This document shows, in pieces, positions 7,984 to 16,023 of a stretch of DNA of 64,000 bases (position 1 is the stretch's first letter; every line of letters starts with the position of its first letter). The notes beneath the pieces were generated by a model. The model searched no databases. It worked only from the letters and a program-made list of their open reading frames with translations, and had not been told where the DNA came from. This DNA comes from Pseudomonas sp. QS1027 (GTDB lineage Bacteria > Pseudomonadota > Gammaproteobacteria > Pseudomonadales > Pseudomonadaceae), in NCBI RefSeq assembly GCF_002814235.1, contig NZ_PHSU01000042.1, positions 1 to 64,000 of the forward strand. Direction: 5' to 3'. The translations under genes and the position numbers were made by a program.

Positions 7984-8472
7984 GAGGCCCTCCGGATCAT
8001 CAACCACCTCAAGGGTCCCCCGGGGATTCAGCATCAATGCTCCTCCCTCGTAAACCCCATCACCACGCCTAGGCGCAGTGCTCAGGTCGGCCCTGACATA
8101 TGAGTCATCTTAATTACTTAATTGTTTCAATGTTTAACAAAACAAAAAAGCTCACTCGATTAATTATCCAATGTGCCACTACGTTTATTCGATAGGGATG
8201 ACAACGGTAGTCGCTTAAGACCAATAACGCCTATGAAACCCATTCGACTCGATGATTCTGTGGGCTGTTTCCAATAAATCGAACGCGTTTAAAAAAGTGC
8301 TGTCAGAAATTTGCACAATCCACAGGATTGGCTAGTTTAAATTCCCACAGCAATACGAAACATTCTTTTTAACGCCCACTCAACCGCTCTGGGACAGCTG
8401 TCTTCAGACGCAGGTCGGCGTGCCCGCGCGACACACCCAAGTCGTTCATAAACAATGGAATGTGCCCATGAA

Positions 8473-8518
8473 CTGATCTATGTCATTTTTCAATTTTACC
8501 CCTGCCCTACCCTATAGC
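8473..8518 (+). promoter_or_regulatory. Candidate Anr-dependent promoter of arcD
   Basis: CTGAT-CTAT-GTCAT (8473-8486) resembles the Anr/Fnr box TTGAT-N4-ATCAA with three mismatches. A TATAGC -10 follows at 8513-8518. A start near 8521 would place the box centre at about -41.5, the normal position for Anr activation. Control of arcDABC by Anr under oxygen limitation is established in P. aeruginosa; here it is inferred from the layout. Confidence 0.5.
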
Positions 8519-8546
8519 CTCAATTCCCACGGATTGGAGTCATGCA

Positions 8547-9974
8547 ATGTCTGAATCTCCCGGAAAACTGCGATTAGGCGCGCTCGTCGCTCTGGTGGTG
8601 GGTTCAATGATCGGCGGCGGGATCTTTTCGCTGCCACAAAACATGGCCGCCAGTGCCGATGTCGGCGCTGTATTGATTGGCTGGGCCATTACCGCCGTGG
8701 GCATGTTGACCCTGGCCTTCGTATTCCAGACCCTGGCCAATCGCAAACCGAACCTGGACGGTGGGGTCTACGCCTACGCCAAGGCCGGTTTCGGCGACTA
8801 CATGGGTTTCTCGTCCGCCTGGGGTTACTGGATCAGTGCCTGGCTGGGCAACGTCGGTTACTTCGTCCTGCTGTTCAGCACCCTGGGCTACTTCTTCCCG
8901 GTGTTCGGCCAGGGCAATACCGCGGCCGCGGTGATCGGCGCCTCGGTGCTGCTATGGGCCGTGCACTGGCTGGTACTGCGCGGCATCAAGGAGGCGGCGT
9001 TCATCAACCTGGTCACCACCGTCGCCAAGGTCGTGCCGCTGGTGCTGTTCGTGCTGATCGCACTGTTCGCCTTCAAGCTGGATATCTTCACTGCCGACAT
9101 CTGGGGCGTGAAGAACCCGGATCTGGGCAGTGTGATGAACCAGGTGCGCAACATGATGCTGGTCACCGTCTGGGTGTTTATCGGCATCGAGGGCGCGAGC
9201 ATCTTCTCCGCCCGCGCGGAAAAACGCTCGGACGTAGGCAAGGCCACGGTCATCGGTTTTATCACCGTGCTGCTGTTCCTGGTGCTGGTCAACGTCCTGT
9301 CCCTGGGGATCATGACCCAGCCGGAACTGGCGAAACTGCAGAACCCGTCCATGGCCGCCGTGCTCGAACACGTGGTCGGTCACTGGGGCGCGGTGCTGAT
9401 CAGCGTCGGCCTGATCATCTCGCTGCTCGGCGCCCTGCTGTCCTGGGTGCTGCTGTGCGCGGAGATCATGTTCGCCGCCGCCAAGGACCACACCATGCCG
9501 GCGTTCCTGCGCCGCGAAAACGCCAACCATGTGCCGGCCAACGCCCTCTGGCTGACCAACGCCATGGTGCAGATCTTCCTGATCATCACGCTGTTTTCGG
9601 CCAGTACCTACCTGTCGCTGATCTACCTCGCCACCTCGATGATCCTGGTGCCCTACCTCTGGTCGGCGGCCTATGCCGTGCTGCTGGCGGTGCGCGGCGA
9701 AAGTTATGAACAGGCCCCGGGCGAACGCCGCAAGGACCTGGTCATCGGCGCCATCGCCCTGATCTACGCGATCTGGTTGCTCTACGCCGGTGGCACCAAG
9801 TACCTGTTGCTCTCCGCCCTGCTCTACGCCCCCGGGGTGATCCTGTTCGCCAAGGCCAAGCACGAGCTGGGCAAACCGATTTTCACCACTGTCGAGAAGC
9901 TGATTTTTGCCGCGGTGGTCATAGGCGCCCTGGTGGCGGCCTATGGTCTCTACGACGGCTTCCTGACCCTTTGA
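8547..9974 (+). CDS. arcD: Arginine/ornithine antiporter
   Basis: A 475-residue APA-superfamily transporter with about 12-13 membrane segments. It opens with LGALVALVVGSMIGGGIFSLPQ, the substrate-site GSGxxxG-like motif of basic amino-acid antiporters, followed by KPNLDGGVYAYAKAGFGDY. It exchanges external arginine for internal ornithine to feed the arginine deiminase pathway. It is the first gene of arcDABC, 34 bases before arcA, with GGATTGGAG before its start codon. The order DABC is the one found in Pseudomonas. A candidate Anr promoter lies directly upstream. Confidence 0.95.
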   Translation: MSESPGKLRLGALVALVVGSMIGGGIFSLPQNMAASADVGAVLIGWAITAVGMLTLAFVFQTLANRKPNLDGGVYAYAKAGFGDYMGFSSAWGYWISAWLGNVGYFVLLFSTLGYFFPVFGQGNTAAAVIGASVLLWAVHWLVLRGIKEAAFINLVTTVAKVVPLVLFVLIALFAFKLDIFTADIWGVKNPDLGSVMNQVRNMMLVTVWVFIGIEGASIFSARAEKRSDVGKATVIGFITVLLFLVLVNVLSLGIMTQPELAKLQNPSMAAVLEHVVGHWGAVLISVGLIISLLGALLSWVLLCAEIMFAAAKDHTMPAFLRRENANHVPANALWLTNAMVQIFLIITLFSASTYLSLIYLATSMILVPYLWSAAYAVLLAVRGESYEQAPGERRKDLVIGAIALIYAIWLLYAGGTKYLLLSALLYAPGVILFAKAKHELGKPIFTTVEKLIFAAVVIGALVAAYGLYDGFLTL

Positions 9975-10008
9975 CCCCCTGTTTGTTTCGTTCCCTGGAG
10001 GATCTGCA

Positions 10009-11265
10009 ATGACCACGGAAAAAGTGAAATACGGCGTTCATTCCGAAGCCGGCAAGCTGCGCAAGGTGCTGGTCTGCTCACCGGGCCTGGCGCACCAGCG
10101 GCTGACCCCGAACAACTGCGACGAGCTGCTGTTCGACGATGTGCTCTGGGTGGCCCAGGCCAAGCGCGATCACTTCGACTTCGTCACCAAGATGCGCGAA
10201 CGCGATATCGACGTGCTGGAAATGCACAACCTGCTGACCGATATCGTCGGCCAGAAGGAAGCCCTGGACTGGATCCTGGAGCGCAAGATCACTGCCAACC
10301 AGGTCGGCCTCGGCCTGGTCAACGAAGTCAGCTCGTGGCTCAGGAGCCTGGAGCCGCGCAAGATCGCCGAGTTCCTGATCGGCGGCGTCTCGGCCGATGA
10401 CCTGCCGAGCAGCTTCGGTGGCAAGACCATCGAGATGTTCCGCGATTTCCTTGGCCATTCCAGCTTTATCCTGCCGCCGCTGCCCAACACCCAGTTCACC
10501 CGCGACACCACCTGCTGGATCTTTGGCGGCGTGACCCTCAACCCGATGTACTGGCCGGCGCGGCGCCAGGAAACCCTGCTGGCCAGCGCCATCTACAAAT
10601 TCCACCCGGAATTCGTCAACGCCGACTTCCAGGTCTGGTACGGCGACCCGGACCAGGAACACGGCAACGCCACCCTCGAAGGCGGCGATGTGATGCCCCT
10701 CGGCAACGGCGTGGTCCTGATCGGCATGGGCGAGCGCTCCTCGCGCCAGGCCATCGGCCAGTTGGCGCTGAATCTGTTCAAGCACAACGCGGTGGAGCGG
10801 GTCATCGTTGCCGGCCTGCCGAAGTCCCGCGCGGCCATGCACCTGGACACCGTGTTCAGCTTCTGCGACCGAGACCTGGTGACCATCTTCCCGGAAGTGG
10901 TGAACCAGATCGTCGCCTTCAGCCTGCGCCCTGACGAAAGCAAGCCCGGCGGCATCGATGTCCGCCGCGAGGAAAGCAACTTCCTCGACACCGTCGCCAA
11001 GGCCCTCAACCTCAAGGCCCTGCGAGTGGTGGAAACCGGCGGCAACAGCTTCGCCGCCGAACGCGAGCAGTGGGACGACGGCAACAACGTGGTGGCCGTG
11101 GAACCCGGCGTGGTGATCGGCTACGACCGCAACACCTATACCAACACCCTGCTGCGCAAGGCCGGCGTGGAAGTCATCACCATCAGCGCCGGCGAACTGG
11201 GCCGCGGCCGCGGCGGTGGCCACTGCATGACCTGCCCGATCATTCGCGACCCGATCGATTACTGA
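10009..11265 (+). CDS. arcA: Arginine deiminase
   Basis: A 418-residue cytoplasmic enzyme that converts arginine to citrulline and ammonia. The guanidine-modifying fold shows FTRDTTCWIFGGVTLNPM, EGGDVMPLGNGVVLIGMGER, and the C-terminal GRGRGGGHCMTCP with the nucleophile Cys406, the same number as in the P. aeruginosa enzyme. GGAGG precedes the ATG. The 74-base gap to arcB contains no clear terminator. Confidence 0.97.
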   Translation: MTTEKVKYGVHSEAGKLRKVLVCSPGLAHQRLTPNNCDELLFDDVLWVAQAKRDHFDFVTKMRERDIDVLEMHNLLTDIVGQKEALDWILERKITANQVGLGLVNEVSSWLRSLEPRKIAEFLIGGVSADDLPSSFGGKTIEMFRDFLGHSSFILPPLPNTQFTRDTTCWIFGGVTLNPMYWPARRQETLLASAIYKFHPEFVNADFQVWYGDPDQEHGNATLEGGDVMPLGNGVVLIGMGERSSRQAIGQLALNLFKHNAVERVIVAGLPKSRAAMHLDTVFSFCDRDLVTIFPEVVNQIVAFSLRPDESKPGGIDVRREESNFLDTVAKALNLKALRVVETGGNSFAAEREQWDDGNNVVAVEPGVVIGYDRNTYTNTLLRKAGVEVITISAGELGRGRGGGHCMTCPIIRDPIDY

Positions 11266-11339
11266 CCGATATTCAAACCTGCCCTTGCCCCCACGAAGGG
11301 CCACGGCAGGCGGATAACCCATACCCGAGGAGATCCAAA

Positions 11340-12350
11340 ATGGCTTTTAACATGCGTAACCGCAGCCTGCTGAGCTTGATGCACCACACCAATCGCGAGC
11401 TGCACTACCTGCTCGACCTGTCCCGCGACCTCAAGCGCGCCAAGTACACCGGCACCGAGCAGCCGCACCTCAAGGGCAAGAACATCGCGCTGATCTTCGA
11501 AAAGACCTCGACCCGCACCCGTTGCGCCTTCGAAGTCGCGGCCCATGACCAGGGCGCCCACGTCACCTATATCGACCCGGTGTCGTCGCAGATCGGCCAC
11601 AAGGAAAGCATGAAGGACACCGCCCGCGTACTGGGGCGGATGTTCGACGCCATCGAGTACCGTGGCTTCGAACAGGAAATCGTCGAGGAGCTGGCCAAGT
11701 TCGCCGGCGTGCCGGTGTTCAACGGCCTGACCGCCGAATTCCACCCGACACAGATGATCGCCGACACCCTGACCATGCGCGAGCACAGCGACAAGCCGCT
11801 GCATGACATCAGCTACGCCTACCTCGGCGATGCGCGCTACAACATGGGCAACTCGCTGCTGATGATCGGTGCCAAGCTCGGCATGGACGTGCGCATCGGC
11901 GCGCCAAAGGCCCTGTGGCCCCATGAAGATTTCATCGCCCAGTGCAAGGCCTTTGCCGAGGAAAGCGGCGCACGCATCACCATCACCGAAGACCCGAAGG
12001 AAGCGGTCAAGGGCGTGGACTTCATCCACACCGATATCTGGGTGTCCATGGGTGAACCGGTGGAAGCCTGGGACGAGCGTATCGAGCAACTGATGCCCTA
12101 TCAGGTCAATGCAAAAATGATGAAGGCCTCGGGCAATCCCCGGGTCAAATTCATGCACTGCCTGCCGGCGTTCCACAACAGCGAAACCACGGTCGGCAAG
12201 GACATTGCGGCGCGTTATCCGCACCTGGCCAATGGGGTTGAAGTGACCGAGGAAGTGTTCGAGTCGCCAGCCAATATCGCCTTCGAGCAAGCGGAAAACC
12301 GCATGCACACGATCAAGGCGATCCTGGTCTCGGCGTTGGCGGATATCTGA
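11340..12350 (+). CDS. arcB: Ornithine carbamoyltransferase, catabolic
   Basis: A 336-residue enzyme that phosphorolyses citrulline to ornithine and carbamoyl phosphate. Carbamoyl-phosphate motif STRTR is at 57-61. HPTQMIADTLTM is present, and MHCLPAFH carries the ornithine-binding Cys. Its position between arcA and arcC assigns it to the catabolic type. The start MAFNMRNRSLLSL at 11340 has GAGGAGATCC just upstream and matches known ArcB N-termini. Confidence 0.96.
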   Translation: MAFNMRNRSLLSLMHHTNRELHYLLDLSRDLKRAKYTGTEQPHLKGKNIALIFEKTSTRTRCAFEVAAHDQGAHVTYIDPVSSQIGHKESMKDTARVLGRMFDAIEYRGFEQEIVEELAKFAGVPVFNGLTAEFHPTQMIADTLTMREHSDKPLHDISYAYLGDARYNMGNSLLMIGAKLGMDVRIGAPKALWPHEDFIAQCKAFAEESGARITITEDPKEAVKGVDFIHTDIWVSMGEPVEAWDERIEQLMPYQVNAKMMKASGNPRVKFMHCLPAFHNSETTVGKDIAARYPHLANGVEVTEEVFESPANIAFEQAENRMHTIKAILVSALADI

Positions 12351-12360
12351 TTCGACCGAG

Positions 12361-12385
12361 CGTTCCCGCGCACCGCGTGGGAACG
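12361..12385. repeat. Short intercistronic hairpin repeat
   Basis: CGTTCCC-GCGCACCGCGT-GGGAACG is a small inverted repeat between arcB and arcC, of the CGTTCCC...GGGAACG family widespread in Pseudomonas genomes. It may slow or stabilise the message between the genes; it has no T-run. Confidence 0.6.
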
Positions 12386-12417
12386 ATCACTTTTCTTCGC
12401 CCTGTAAGGACTCAACC

Positions 12418-13347
12418 ATGCGTATCGTCGTAGCTCTGGGCGGTAACGCCCTCCTGCGTCGTGGTGAACCCATGACCGCGGACAATCAACGCGCCAATAT
12501 CCGTATCGCCACCGAACAGATTGCCAAGATCTATCCCGGCAACCAGTTGGTCATCGCCCACGGCAATGGTCCGCAGGTCGGCCTGCTGTCGTTGCAGGCG
12601 GCCGCCTACACCCAGGTCTCGCCCTACCCGCTGGATGTGCTCGGTGCTGAAACCGAAGGCATGATCGGCTACATCATCGAACAGGAACTGGGCAACCTGC
12701 TGGACTTCGAGGTGCCCTTCGCCACCCTGCTCACCCAGGTCGAAGTCGATCCCAGGGACCCGGCCTTCCAGCACCCGAGCAAACCCATCGGCCCGGTGTA
12801 TGCCAAGGCCGAGGCCGAACAACTGGCCGCCGAAAAAGGCTGGAGCATCGCCCCTGACGGCGACAAGTACCGCCGCGTGGTCGCCAGCCCGAAACCCAAG
12901 CGCATCTTCGAAATCCGCCCGATCAAATGGCTGCTGGACAAGGGCAGCATCGTGATCTGTGCCGGCGGTGGCGGCATCCCGACCATGTACGGCGAGGACG
13001 GCAAGCTCAAGGGCATCGAAGCGGTGATCGACAAGGACCTGTGCTCGGCGCTGCTGGCCGAACAGCTTGAAAGCGATCTATTGGTGATCGCCACCGACGT
13101 CAATGCCGCTTTTGTCGACTGGGGCCAACCGTCCCAGAAGGCTATCCTCCAGGCCCACCCCGACGATCTCGAAAAACTCGGTTTCGCCGCCGGCTCCATG
13201 GGCCCGAAAGTCCAGGCCGCCTGCGAGTTCGCCCGGCACACCGGCAAGACCGCGGTGATCGGTTCACTGGCGGATATCGAAGCGATAGTCCAAGGTAAGG
13301 CAGGTACGCGGATCAGTACGGCGAAACCCGGCATCACTTATTCATGA
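12418..13347 (+). CDS. arcC: Carbamate kinase
   Basis: A 309-residue kinase that transfers phosphate from carbamoyl phosphate to ADP, the ATP-yielding last step of the arginine deiminase pathway. MRIVVALGGNALLRRGEP, IAHGNGPQVGLL and VICAGGGGIPT are the family motifs. A GTAAGGA ribosome binding site precedes the ATG. It is the last gene of arcDABC; a GGGCAG...CTGCCC hairpin (13356-13376) follows. Confidence 0.97.
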   Translation: MRIVVALGGNALLRRGEPMTADNQRANIRIATEQIAKIYPGNQLVIAHGNGPQVGLLSLQAAAYTQVSPYPLDVLGAETEGMIGYIIEQELGNLLDFEVPFATLLTQVEVDPRDPAFQHPSKPIGPVYAKAEAEQLAAEKGWSIAPDGDKYRRVVASPKPKRIFEIRPIKWLLDKGSIVICAGGGGIPTMYGEDGKLKGIEAVIDKDLCSALLAEQLESDLLVIATDVNAAFVDWGQPSQKAILQAHPDDLEKLGFAAGSMGPKVQAACEFARHTGKTAVIGSLADIEAIVQGKAGTRISTAKPGITYS

Positions 13348-13355
13348 GAACCATC

Positions 13356-13376
13356 GGGCAGGCCAGTGGTCTGCCC
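13356..13376 (+). terminator. Small hairpin after arcC
   Basis: GGGCAG (13356-13361) pairs with CTGCCC (13371-13376) around a 9-base loop, nine bases after the arcC stop. There is no T-run, so termination would be weak and read-through into the next small gene is possible. Confidence 0.35.
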
Positions 13377-13402
13377 TACTCCATGCCTTGAAGGAGAACA
13401 CC

Positions 13403-13762
13403 ATGGCCACGTTCGAGTCCGGACACCTGCATATCCAGCGTGCCGCCTTACAACCCGGGGATTTCAGCTACGACCTCAAGATCGACTACGAGGTGGTAAA
13501 GGACCCGAAGGAAGGCACGTCCATGCAGTTCACGATGCACGGCGACATCAATGGCAAAACCCTCAAGGAAACATTCACGCTGCCCAAGGACCTGGCGTTC
13601 AACTTCGCCAGCGAGGCCTTCCATATCGCGGTGAAGCACGGCATGCCGAAAAACGTCGACCTGCGCACCATGCATGGTCACTATGACCGGATGTTCGAGG
13701 ACGTGCGCGAGCAACTCCATGCCAAATCCGGCGACCCGGTGAAACCCGAGCATTTGGAGTAA
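13403..13762 (+). CDS. Small DUF5064-like protein
   Basis: A 119-residue protein beginning MATFESGHLHIQR, with ALQPGDFSYDLKIDYEVV and NFASEAFHIAVKHGMPKN. It has no signal peptide or membrane segment. I recognise it as the Pseudomonas-restricted DUF5064 type, of unknown function. AAGGAGAACACC before ATG 13403 fixes the start; an ATG at 13388 lies upstream of that site. It lies 55 bases after arcC and could be read with the arc operon. Confidence 0.7.
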   Translation: MATFESGHLHIQRAALQPGDFSYDLKIDYEVVKDPKEGTSMQFTMHGDINGKTLKETFTLPKDLAFNFASEAFHIAVKHGMPKNVDLRTMHGHYDRMFEDVREQLHAKSGDPVKPEHLE

Positions 13763-13817
13763 CACCCCGCGCCAAGGCATAATTGCCGCCCTCGCGCCCG
13801 GAACACCGAATCGCCCC

Positions 13818-15326
13818 ATGCGTATCCACGTCAGTTTCATCGACCGCGTCGGCATCACCCAGGAAGTCCTGGCCCTGCTCGGTGGACGCAATCTCAACCT
13901 GGATGCGGTGGAGATGGTTCCGCCCAACGTCTATATCGACGCCCCGACCCTCAGCCCGCAAGTGCTGGAGGAGTTGCGCGATGCACTGTTCAGCGTCCGC
14001 GGCGTTGAGGCGGTGACGGTGGTGGATATCCTGCCGGGACAGCGCCGGCACCTGCAACTCGACGCCCTGCTCGCGGCCATGACCGACCCGGTGCTGGCCC
14101 TCGACAGCGCCGGCAACGTGCTGCTGGCCAACCCGGCGCTGATCGCCCTGTACGGTCGCGAGCCGGCGGGTGAAAGCGTCGCCGAGCTCTTTGCCGACCC
14201 CAATCTCCTGGACACCCTGCTGGAAAACGGCTTTCGCCTGCCGCTGCGGGAAATCACCGTCAACGGCCAGACCCTGCTGCTCGACGCCACGCCGATCACC
14301 GATGCCGGCGCACTGCTGACCCTCTATCAGCCGAACCGCATCGGTGAACAGCTGTCGGCCCTGCACCATGACCATGCCGAAGGGTTTGACGCGCTGCTCG
14401 GCGAGTCCCCGGCGATCCGCACCCTCAAGACCCGCGCCCAGCGGGTCGCGACCCTCGACGCACCGCTGCTGATCCAGGGCGAAACCGGTACCGGCAAGGA
14501 GCTGGTGGCCCGGGCCTGCCATGCCATCAGCGCGCGCCACAGTGCACCGTTCCTGGCCCTGAACTGCGCGGCCCTGCCGGAGAACCTCGCCGAAAGCGAA
14601 CTGTTCGGCTATGCCCCCGGGGCCTTTACCGGCGCCCAGCGCGGCGGCAAGCCGGGGCTGATGGAACTGGCGAACCAGGGCACGGTGTTTCTTGATGAGA
14701 TCGGCGAAATGTCGCCGTACCTGCAAGCCAAGTTGCTGCGTTTTCTCAATGACGGCAGCTTCCGTCGCGTCGGCGGAGACCGCGAGGTCAAGGTCAACGT
14801 GCGGATTCTCAGCGCCACCCACCGCAACCTGGAGAAGATGGTCAGCGAAGGCACTTTTCGCGAAGACCTGTTCTACCGGCTGAACGTGCTCAATGTCGAA
14901 GTCCCGCCGCTGCGCGAACGCGGCCAGGACATCCTGCTGCTGGCGCGCTACTTCATGCAGCAGGCCTGCACGCAGATCCAGCGCCCGGTCTGCCGGCTGG
15001 CGCCCGGGACCTATCCGGCACTGCTGGACAACCGCTGGCCGGGCAATGTGCGACAGTTGCAGAATGTGATCTTCCGCGCGGCGGCGATCTGCGAAAGCAG
15101 CGTGGTGGACATCGGCGACCTGGATATTGCCGGGACCTCGGTGGCGCGCCAGAGCGATCCGGAGATCGACAGCCTGGAACAGGCGGTCGAGGATTTCGAG
15201 AAGACCCTGCTGGAAAAGCTCTACGTGCAGTATCCCTCGACCCGGCAACTGGCCAGTCGCTTGCAGACTTCCCATACGGCCATTGCCCATCGGCTGCGCA
15301 AATACGGCATTCCCGGCAAGTCCTGA
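13818..15326 (+). CDS. gcsR: Sigma54-dependent activator of glycine cleavage (TyrR-like)
   Basis: A 502-residue enhancer-binding protein. An ACT-type domain occupies residues 1-75 (VSFIDRVGITQEVLALL), followed by a PAS-like region around 80-170. The AAA+ domain has Walker A GETGTGKE at 221-228 and the sigma54-contact motif GAFTGA at 268-273. A C-terminal TyrR-type helix-turn-helix (PSTRQLASRLQTSHTAIAHRL) binds DNA. This TyrR/PhhR-like architecture beside gcvH-gcvP-sdaA-gcvT identifies GcsR, which senses glycine in P. aeruginosa. Three matching palindromes and a -24/-12 promoter lie between it and gcvH. Confidence 0.9.
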   Translation: MRIHVSFIDRVGITQEVLALLGGRNLNLDAVEMVPPNVYIDAPTLSPQVLEELRDALFSVRGVEAVTVVDILPGQRRHLQLDALLAAMTDPVLALDSAGNVLLANPALIALYGREPAGESVAELFADPNLLDTLLENGFRLPLREITVNGQTLLLDATPITDAGALLTLYQPNRIGEQLSALHHDHAEGFDALLGESPAIRTLKTRAQRVATLDAPLLIQGETGTGKELVARACHAISARHSAPFLALNCAALPENLAESELFGYAPGAFTGAQRGGKPGLMELANQGTVFLDEIGEMSPYLQAKLLRFLNDGSFRRVGGDREVKVNVRILSATHRNLEKMVSEGTFREDLFYRLNVLNVEVPPLRERGQDILLLARYFMQQACTQIQRPVCRLAPGTYPALLDNRWPGNVRQLQNVIFRAAAICESSVVDIGDLDIAGTSVARQSDPEIDSLEQAVEDFEKTLLEKLYVQYPSTRQLASRLQTSHTAIAHRLRKYGIPGKS

Positions 15327-15355
15327 GGCAGGGCGCGCAAAAAGCGACCTCCATC

Positions 15356-15373
15356 TGTACTGAAAGCGCTACA
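15356..15373. promoter_or_regulatory. GcsR operator 1
   Basis: TGTACTG-AAAG-CGCTACA, an 18-base imperfect palindrome of the 7-4-7 form. It matches the GcsR site I recall as TGTAACG-N4-CGTTCCG. It begins 30 bases after the gcsR stop, about 190 bases upstream of the -12 element. Confidence 0.6.
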
Positions 15374-15374
15374 G

Positions 15375-15392
15375 CGGAACGATTTCGCTACA
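15375..15392. promoter_or_regulatory. GcsR operator 2
   Basis: CGGAACG-ATTT-CGCTACA. Its reverse complement, TGTAGCG-AAAT-CGTTCCG, differs from the remembered GcsR consensus at one base. Its centre is 19 bases from operator 1, nearly two helical turns, so the two activator dimers would lie on nearly the same face. Confidence 0.7.
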
Positions 15393-15455
15393 CCCGAGGC
15401 CAATCCCCACCGCACAAGGCTTTGATCCTGTTAGGCTTTTTTTCTGCTCTCCAGC

Positions 15456-15473
15456 TGTAGCGATTTCGCTACA
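15456..15473. promoter_or_regulatory. GcsR operator 3
   Basis: TGTAGCG-ATTT-CGCTACA, with perfect 7-base arms. It lies 81 bases downstream of operator 2 and about 65 bases upstream of the -24 element, a normal enhancer distance for a sigma54 activator. Confidence 0.7.
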
Positions 15474-15537
15474 GCGGCCGTCGCCCAACCCGCGCAAGAA
15501 ACCCGCAAACCCTTGATTTACAAGCCTCGCGCAGTAT

Positions 15538-15553
15538 TGGCCACAAACTTGCT
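15538..15553 (+). promoter_or_regulatory. Sigma54 promoter of the gcv operon
   Basis: TGGCCACAAACTTGCT places GG (15539-15540) and GC (15551-15552) with the required ten bases between, close to the consensus TGGCAC-N5-TTGC. Transcription should start near 15563, 74 bases before gcvH. The 310-base gap from gcsR to gcvH holds the three GcsR sites and this promoter. Confidence 0.85.
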
Positions 15554-15636
15554 ATGGGAACTCCCATTCAGCGGGACGTCGATCCCGCATCCCCTGCGTC
15601 CACCTGACCACGAGTCTGGCCCCCTTAGGAGTTTCC

Positions 15637-16014
15637 ATGAGCGAGTTGCGTTTTACTGAAGACCACGAATGGCTGCGCACCGAAGCCGATGGCAGTGTCA
15701 CGGTCGGCATCACGGCTTTCGCGCAAAACGCCCTGGGCGACGTGGTGTTTGTGCAACTGCCGGAACTGCAGCACTACGACAAAGGCGCCGAAGCCGCCAC
15801 CGTGGAATCGGTCAAGGCCGCCAGCGGCGTGTACATGCCCCTGGACGGTGAAGTGCTCGAACTCAACCCAGAGCTGGAAAACAGCCCCGAGCTGGTCAAC
15901 GAAGACCCGCTGGGCACCGGCTGGTTTTTCCGCTTCCGGCCAACCGATGCCTCGGCAGTCGCTAGACTGCTGGATCAGGATGCTTACGACCAACTGATCA
16001 AAGCCAACGCCTGA
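15637..16014 (+). CDS. gcvH: Glycine cleavage system H protein
   Basis: A 125-residue lipoyl carrier. The lipoylation motif is ESVKAASGV with Lys60, and DHEWLR plus the C-terminal GWFFRFRP are typical. It shuttles the aminomethyl group from GcvP to GcvT. AGGAG before the ATG supports the start. It is the first gene behind the sigma54 promoter, nine bases before gcvP. Confidence 0.96.
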   Translation: MSELRFTEDHEWLRTEADGSVTVGITAFAQNALGDVVFVQLPELQHYDKGAEAATVESVKAASGVYMPLDGEVLELNPELENSPELVNEDPLGTGWFFRFRPTDASAVARLLDQDAYDQLIKANA

Positions 16015-16023
16015 GGAACCGTC

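Larger units (their letters stand above)
7882..8546. other. Gap before arcDABC: REP, AT-rich tract, arc promoter
   Basis: The left part holds a REP pair (7895-7983). From about 8095 to 8350 the sequence becomes markedly AT-rich (TTAATTACTTAATTG, AACAAAACAAAAAAG) without a plausible gene or clear hairpin. The right part contains the candidate Anr site and -10 of the arc operon. Upstream ArgR sites are plausible by analogy with P. aeruginosa, but I could not assign one. Confidence 0.6.
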
